In this document: positions 58,697 to 64,000 of the stretch, one piece after another | Position numbering within the stretch: position 1 is the first letter of the stretch | Layout of the letters: every line of letters starts with the position of its first letter | NCBI RefSeq assembly: GCF_016704835.1 | Contig: NZ_JADIZJ010000002.1 | Location: 248,001 to 312,000 of the forward strand | Direction of reading: 5' to 3' | From: Sphingopyxis sp. | Lineage (GTDB): Bacteria > Pseudomonadota > Alphaproteobacteria > Sphingomonadales > Sphingomonadaceae | DNA length: 64,000 nucleotides | Translations under genes and position numbers: made by a program | Notes under the pieces: model-generated | Told to the model about the DNA's origin: nothing | The model's database searches: none | Seen by the model: only the letters and a program-made list of their open reading frames with translations

Positions 58697-58791
58697 TATG
58701 CGCGCCGGTTAGCGCAGCCGCGGCTTGCGGGAAAGCGGCTTAGCGTGTACGCGCTGCTCAAATTTTAGGCAATCACACGAAAGCTCTCGCC

Positions 58792-59790
58792 ATGGCGCCG
58801 CTGCGGCCCATCCAGATCGGCAATATCACCATCGCGGATCCCGTGATCCTCGCGCCGATGACGGGCGTTACCGACATGCCGTTCCGCACCCTGGTGCGCC
58901 GCTACGGTTCGGGGCTCAATGTCACCGAGATGATCGCGAGCCAGGCGGCGATCCGCGAGACGCGCCAGTCGATCCAGAAAGCGGCGTGGGACCCGGTCGA
59001 GGAGCCAGTGTCGATGCAGTTGGTCGGCTGCACACCCTATGAAATGGGCGAGGCGGCGAAGCTCAATGAAGATCGCGGCGCCGCGATCATCGACATCAAC
59101 ATGGGCTGCCCGGTGCGCAAAGTGACCAGCGGCGATGCCGGATCGGCGCTGATGCGCGACCTGAAGCTCGCCGCGGCGTTGATCGAGGCCTGCGTGAAAG
59201 CGGTCGATGTTCCGGTGACGGTCAAGATGCGCATGGGATGGTGCCACGACAGCCTGAACGCCCCCGAACTGGCGCATATTGCCGAAGATCTGGGCGCCAG
59301 GCTGGTGACCGTCCACGGCCGCACCCGCAACCAGATGTACCGCGGCGAGGCCGACTGGAGCTTCATCCGCACCGTCAAGGACGCAGTTTCGATTCCGGTG
59401 ATCGCCAACGGCGACATCTGCTCTGCCAACGACGCGCGCACGGCGCTGGAACAAAGCGGTGCCGACGGCGTCATGATCGGCCGCGGTGCCTATGGCCGCC
59501 CCTGGCTGCTGGGTCAAGTGATGGCGGTGCTGCGCGGTGACGGCGAGCGTCCCGATCCCGGCATCAACGAACAATATGACGTCATTACATCGCATTATCG
59601 CGCGATGATCGAGCATTATGGCGAAATCACCGGGGTCAATATGGCGCGCAAGCATCTCGGCTGGTACGTCAAGGGGCTGCACGGGTCGGCTGAGTTTCGC
59701 AACATGGTCAACCAGATCCCCAGCAGCCGCGACGTGCTCGATGCCTTGGAACGCTTTTACACGCCATTCCTGAGCAAGGCCGCGGCGTGA
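58792..59790 (+). CDS. dusB: tRNA-dihydrouridine synthase
   Basis: FMN enzyme reducing uridines in tRNA D-loops. The 332-aa protein (formerly NifR3) has APMTGVTDMPFRTLVRRYGS, IDINMGCPVRKVTSGDAGSA with the catalytic Cys, VTVKMRMGW, VHGRTRNQMYRGEADWSFI and GADGVMIGRGAYGRPWLLGQ. It leads the nitrogen-control operon and its stop overlaps ntrB (GTGA). Confidence 0.96.
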   Translation: MAPLRPIQIGNITIADPVILAPMTGVTDMPFRTLVRRYGSGLNVTEMIASQAAIRETRQSIQKAAWDPVEEPVSMQLVGCTPYEMGEAAKLNEDRGAAIIDINMGCPVRKVTSGDAGSALMRDLKLAAALIEACVKAVDVPVTVKMRMGWCHDSLNAPELAHIAEDLGARLVTVHGRTRNQMYRGEADWSFIRTVKDAVSIPVIANGDICSANDARTALEQSGADGVMIGRGAYGRPWLLGQVMAVLRGDGERPDPGINEQYDVITSHYRAMIEHYGEITGVNMARKHLGWYVKGLHGSAEFRNMVNQIPSSRDVLDALERFYTPFLSKAAA

Positions 59791-60878
59791 GCGCGCTCAC
59801 GTCGAATATCCCGATTGTCGACCATGACGAGCTGATCCACTCGCACCCCGTCCCAACGCTGTTGATCGACAAGGGCGGCGTTGTCCTGTTCGTCAACGCC
59901 GCCGCCGAACAGATGTGCAACGTCAGCCGGTCGGCGATGATCGGGCGCGTCGTCTATGACGTGATCGATATGGATCGAAGCTATCGCCAGCGGATGAGCG
60001 ACGCCGCGACGTCGGCGCTGTTCGCGCATCGCGCCGAGATTTCGGTCGGCGGGCGCAAAGCGATCTTTGTCGACATGCAGATGGTCCCCTATGGCCACAG
60101 CGGCCACCGCATTCTCGCGCTGATCCCCGCGCAGAGCGATGCCGAGCTGATGGGCGGGGCGATCGGGCGATCGGGGCGCGCCGCCGGCGGTGCCGCATCC
60201 ATGCTGGCACACGAGATCAAAAATCCGCTCGCGGGAATAAAGGGTGCGGCGCAGTTGCTGGCGCGCAAGACCGACGCCAGCGGCGAACGCTTCACCACGC
60301 TGATCTGCGCCGAGGTCGACCGGATCGCAACACTGATCGACCAGATGGAGCATTTCTCGCGTGGTCAGCCGATCGCGTGCGGCCCGATCAACCTGTACCA
60401 ACCGATCCACCAGGCGATGGAAACCGCTCGCGCGCGCCAGTTTCCCGGGGTGCGCTTTGCCGAGGATTTCGACCCGTCGCTACCGCTGGTGCAGGGCAAT
60501 CATGACGCCATGGTCCAGATTTTGCTCAACCTCGTCACCAATGGCTGCGAGGCGCTGGGCGGGCGCGATGATGGCGTCGTGCGGCTGGCGACCGCCTATC
60601 GCCACGGGCTGTCTATCGACAACGGCGACGGGCGCGGGCGGATCGCGCTGCCGATCGAGGTGAGCGTCAGCGACAATGGCCCCGGCGTTCCCGCCGATAT
60701 TCGCGGCGACCTGTTCGATCCGTTCGTGACCACCAAGCGCGAGGGGCGGGGGCTCGGCCTGGCGCTCGTCGCCAAACTGGCGCGCGACATGGGCGGCACC
60801 GTCCAGCATATGCGCGACGGCGAATGGACGCGGTTTCGCGTTCATCTGCCGGTGGCGCAAAAGGGACGCGCCGCATGA
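59787..60878 (+). CDS. ntrB: Nitrogen regulation sensor kinase NtrB
   Basis: Cytoplasmic histidine kinase phosphorylating NtrC under nitrogen limitation, with its activity set by PII. The 363-aa protein has a PAS domain (HPVPTLLIDKGGVVLFVNAA), HisKA with H142 in SMLAHEIKNPLAGIKGAAQL, and a complete ATPase domain: N-box ILLNLVTNGCEALGG, VSVSDNGPGVP and TTKREGRGLGLALV. The GTG start overlaps dusB and its stop overlaps ntrC (ATGA). Confidence 0.95.
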   Translation: MSALTSNIPIVDHDELIHSHPVPTLLIDKGGVVLFVNAAAEQMCNVSRSAMIGRVVYDVIDMDRSYRQRMSDAATSALFAHRAEISVGGRKAIFVDMQMVPYGHSGHRILALIPAQSDAELMGGAIGRSGRAAGGAASMLAHEIKNPLAGIKGAAQLLARKTDASGERFTTLICAEVDRIATLIDQMEHFSRGQPIACGPINLYQPIHQAMETARARQFPGVRFAEDFDPSLPLVQGNHDAMVQILLNLVTNGCEALGGRDDGVVRLATAYRHGLSIDNGDGRGRIALPIEVSVSDNGPGVPADIRGDLFDPFVTTKREGRGLGLALVAKLARDMGGTVQHMRDGEWTRFRVHLPVAQKGRAA

Positions 60879-62284
60879 GCAGCCGCAAAACGATCCTGCT
60901 GGTCGAGGACGATCCGGCGATCGCGATGATCATCCGCGAAACGCTGGTCGGCGAATGCCATCATTTCGCGTCGGTCGGCAGCATCGCCGAACGCAACGCC
61001 TGGCTCGATGATCATCGCCCCGACCTGATCATTACCGATGTCGTGCTGCCCGATGGTGACGGTATCGACTCGTTGCGGGTGGATGCCGGCACACCGGTGA
61101 TCGTGCTGTCGGCGCAGAACACGCTCGACACCGCAGTGCGCGCGACCGGGATCGGCAGTTATGACTATCTGCCCAAGCCGTTCGATCTCGACGAATTGAC
61201 CGCGAGCGTTCGCGCGGCGTTGCAACGCCGCGCCGAACCGATGACCGGCACCGATCCGGCGCAGGCCGACAGCCACGGGCTGGTCGGCCGCGCCCCCGCG
61301 ATGCAGGCCGTGTATCGGACCATCGCGCGGCTCGCGTCGAACGATCTTGCGGTGCTCATCCTCGGCGAATCGGGGACCGGCAAGGAAGTCGTTGCCCGCG
61401 CGATTCACGCCACGGGACTGCGTCGGGCGGGACCGTTCGTTGCGATCAACATGGCAGCGATCCCGCGCGAGCTGATCGAGGCCGAGCTTTTCGGGCACGA
61501 GAAGGGCGCGTTCACCGGCGCGCACAGCCGCAATGCGGGGCGTTTCGAGCAAGCGGCGGGCGGCACATTGTTCCTCGATGAGATAGGCGACATGCCGCTC
61601 GAGGCGCAGACCCGCCTGCTGCGTGTGCTGCAGAGCAATGAATATTCGACCGTCGGCGGCAACCAAGCGCTCCGCGCGGACGTGCGCGTCATCGCCGCGA
61701 CCCACCGCGACATGCGGACTCTCGTCGCCGATGGCCGTTTCCGCGAGGACCTTTTCTACCGCCTCAACGTCATCCCGGTGACGCTGCCGCCGCTGCGCGA
61801 CCGGCGCAGCGACATCGCCGCGCTGGTGCGCCATTTCGTCGATGCGGGGCGCGCTTCGGGCCTTCCTGACCGCCAGTTCGCGCCTGCCGCGATGCAGTGG
61901 CTCGAACGCTATGACTGGCCGGGCAACGTCCGCGAGCTTGGCAATGTCGTCCAGCGGCTGGCGGTGCTGTCGCGTGATACCGTCGTGACCGTGCGCGATG
62001 TCGAAACGGTGCTGCACGAAAATGGCGAGGGCGGCGGCGCGGTGGCACCCGCCGACCTGATCGCCAGGGCCGTCGACGATTGGGCGCGCGAGCAGATGGC
62101 AGGCGATGCAATCGACGGAAAACTTCACGGTCAGCTCGAAGCGATCGTCGAGGCGGCGCTGTTTCGCCGCGTGCTGCGGGATGTGCGCGGCAATCAGTTG
62201 GAGGCTGCGCGGCGGCTCGGGATCAATCGCAACACGTTGCGCAAACGTCTGGGGCAGCTGGATATCGATCCCACGCATCCCTGA
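60875..62284 (+). CDS. ntrC: Nitrogen regulation response regulator NtrC
   Basis: Sigma-54-dependent activator. The 469-aa protein has a receiver domain with D55 (LIITDVVLPDGDG), an AAA+ domain with Walker A LGESGTGKEVVARAIH, the sigma-54 contact loop EKGAFTGAHSRNAGRF, Walker B GGTLFLDEIGDMP, and a C-terminal Fis-type helix-turn-helix (NQLEAARRLGINRNTLRKRL). I start at ATG 60875 in the overlap with ntrB. It would control nitrogen assimilation genes such as glnA. Confidence 0.96.
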   Translation: MSSRKTILLVEDDPAIAMIIRETLVGECHHFASVGSIAERNAWLDDHRPDLIITDVVLPDGDGIDSLRVDAGTPVIVLSAQNTLDTAVRATGIGSYDYLPKPFDLDELTASVRAALQRRAEPMTGTDPAQADSHGLVGRAPAMQAVYRTIARLASNDLAVLILGESGTGKEVVARAIHATGLRRAGPFVAINMAAIPRELIEAELFGHEKGAFTGAHSRNAGRFEQAAGGTLFLDEIGDMPLEAQTRLLRVLQSNEYSTVGGNQALRADVRVIAATHRDMRTLVADGRFREDLFYRLNVIPVTLPPLRDRRSDIAALVRHFVDAGRASGLPDRQFAPAAMQWLERYDWPGNVRELGNVVQRLAVLSRDTVVTVRDVETVLHENGEGGGAVAPADLIARAVDDWAREQMAGDAIDGKLHGQLEAIVEAALFRRVLRDVRGNQLEAARRLGINRNTLRKRLGQLDIDPTHP

Positions 62285-62368
62285 GCGACGGAAACTAGCT
62301 CATATTTGAGGCATTCGACCTGCCCAAGCGCAGTTTGTGTGTTTTCTATGCAACAGGTTTGTCGTAGC

Positions 62369-64000
62369 ATGGCAACAATGGCGCACGCGGCTCCCCTGAA
62401 TCACAATATCGACCCGACCGAGCAGGATGTACGCTCGGGCTTCTGGCGCTTCGCGGTCCCCGAATATTACACGCTGGCGCTCGTCATCAGCGTTGGCATA
62501 GCGACCTACGTCTTTGTTACCGGCGACGCGCAAAGCGAACGATTGCTCACACCGGCGCTCGTCGCGGCGATCATGGTCGCTAATCTGGTCCCCGCGATGG
62601 CGTTGATCGTGCTGGTCGGCAGCCGCGTCGCGCGCGCGCGCGGTGCGGTCGATGGAAGGGGGCAATGGCCGTCTTCATGTCCGACTCGTCGCACTATTTT
62701 CGATGATCGCGGCCGTGCCGACATTGCTGGTCGTGATTTTTGCGTCGCTGTTGTTCCAGTTTGGTGTCGATTTCTGGTATTCCGACCGCTCACGTGGCAT
62801 GTTCGAAAACGCCGCGACATTAGCCCAATCTTTCTATGAGGAAAGCCAGAAGTCGGTCGCCGGGCAAACGACGGCAATGTCCACAGATTTGGGCAAATAT
62901 CTGGATACTCAGACAATCGATAGTATCAGCTTTCAAGATGCCTATGGGTTTCAGGTTGTCGTTCGCGAACTCAACGAATCCGCCATCATCGAAATCGGGC
63001 GCGATGGAATCCCCCGGACCGCGGTGATGATCGACCCCGACAATCGGGCGGCAGAGGGGCGGGTAACGCCATCGATAATACAACGGCTTAATGCTGGCGA
63101 AGAAGTCGTGGTCACCCGAAGCGCCAACAGGATCGAGGCGGTCACGCGACTTCCTGGCAGGCCGAACGCATTTCTTTATGCTTCCCGTGCTGTCTCCAGC
63201 CTCGGTCAGCAGCAGTTTCAACTCTCTCGCACGGTGCTTGCTGATTATAATGCGTTGTTCCAACGCTCGCAGCTCTTGCAGTTGCAATTCAACGGCGCAC
63301 TATATTTGGGATCGCTATTGCTGCTGGCGCTCGCAGTGATCGCCGCCATTGTTGTCGCCGACCGCATCGTCCGGCCCCTCGGTACACTGATCGGCGCCAC
63401 GCGCACCGCGGCGGGGGGCGACCTGTCGGTGCGCGTGACGCCGCCGGCTCGCGATGACGAAATTTCGGTGCTCACCCGCGCCTTCAACCGGATGACCGAG
63501 CAGTTGGAGGGGCAGACTGGCGCGTTGGGCAGCGTCAACGAACAGCTCGAAGCGCCGCGGGCCTTTATTGAAGCGGTGCGCCGCGGCGTGTCCGCGGCGG
63601 TGGTATCCGTCGATGCCGATCACCGCATCCAGCTCGCCAACGCCGCGGCGGAACGGCTGATCTGCCAATCGGCCGATTGGCTGACCGGTCGTCCTTTGTC
63701 GGAGGTTGCACCCGAGCTGGCGCAATTGCTGACGGGCGACGAGCGCGAGGCGATCGTCCAGCTTGCCCGCCCCAACGCCGAACCTGCGACGCTGGCGGCC
63801 AAGGCCGTGGCGCAGGGTGACGGCTTTGTCTTGAGTTTTGAAGATATTACCCAGCAATTGCTCGACCAGCGCCGCGCTGCCTGGTCCGACGTTGCACGGC
63901 GTATCGCGCACGAGATCAAGAATCCGCTGACCCCGATCCAGCTTGCCGCCGAGCGGCTCCAACGCCGCTTTGGCGACAAGATCGAAGGCGACAGCGCGAC
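62369..64000 (+). pseudogene. ntrY: Nitrogen regulation sensor kinase NtrY (frameshifted; 3' end outside window)
   Basis: Membrane histidine kinase partner of NtrX. The first frame from ATG 62369 gives a cytoplasmic lead and two helices (YYTLALVISVGIATYVFVTG, LLTPALVAAIMVANLVPAMA). After GAVDGR it runs out of frame at the G5 run 62658-62662. In the +1 frame the protein goes on: GRLHVRLVALFSMIAAVPTL, a large periplasmic sensor, a fourth helix (LLLLALAVIAAIVVADRIVR), a HAMP domain, PAS, and the HisKA start (WSDVARRIAHEIKNPLTPIQ). Deleting one G repairs it. It lies 84 bp after ntrC. The right edge of the window cuts it in the HisKA domain. Confidence 0.85.

Overview
The window looks like a chromosomal segment of a Sphingomonadales alphaproteobacterium, most likely close to Sphingopyxis. 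This rests on the high GC content with strong GC3 bias, the zapA-6S RNA-fau arrangement, the dusB-ntrB-ntrC-ntrY order, the ispDF fusion, a nuo operon followed by birA-coaX-RNase J-DUF1467, and many sphingomonad-type small proteins. The genus is inferred from recall of gene content, not from any search. I see no prophage, insertion sequence, CRISPR array or plasmid backbone; this is core chromosome with a few accessory pieces.

Layout. 1-4.9 kb: a leftward operon of four exported DUF11-type repeat proteins, the last running off the window. 5.1-8.1 kb: an AI-2E-type permease, tRNA-Asp, then leftward genes for a small coiled-coil protein, ZapA, 6S RNA, a 5-formyl-THF cyclo-ligase with an unclear start, and DUF2842. 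8.2-15.8 kb: a central-carbon cluster tkt-gap-pgk-(2OG oxygenase)-class I aldolase, then an O-methyltransferase, a lipoprotein and thiE. 16-20 kb: OPT transporter, EF-P, inositol-phosphatase family protein and a YbjN protein. 20.3-36 kb: the complete complex I operon nuoA-N, with two extra genes inside it (a 243-aa exported protein between nuoF and nuoG, and a 46-aa one-helix protein between nuoG and nuoH), a 297-bp gap between nuoD and nuoE, and a long basic tail on NuoC. Most joints are 4-base start/stop overlaps, and the operon runs on into birA, coaX, RNase J and DUF1467. 39.4-47.5 kb: a broken barstar gene, a 790-aa membrane coiled-coil protein divergent from an HPt-like protein lacking its histidine, a TPR-like exported protein, an AsnC/Lrp regulator divergent from a sensor-kinase-like protein, and a deacetylase-like protein. 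47.5-54.1 kb: a CAT-anticodon tRNA, an M20 peptidase, tRNA-Pro, an Ala-rich lipoprotein, an M28 peptidase, EttA, a thioesterase and an exported DUF1579-like protein. 54.1-64 kb: a palindromic repeat, a carbonic anhydrase operon, lipA, a COQ10/RatA-type protein, pncC, ispDF and the nitrogen-regulation operon dusB-ntrB-ntrC-ntrY.

One pattern cuts across the window. At least five genes (a lipoprotein at 15.1 kb, nuoL, barstar, the TPR protein and ntrY), and possibly suhB, are interrupted by a single-base shift, mostly in a 3-5-base homopolymer. Each is repaired by adding or removing one base. The best explanation is residual sequencing error; the alternative is real decay or slippage. The apparent NuoL-NuoM fusion is a product of this. 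The most interesting biology is the set of unrecognised additions to the complex I operon, the DUF11 surface-protein operon, and the cyclo-ligase whose reading frame lies across the 3' part of 6S RNA without a normal start codon.
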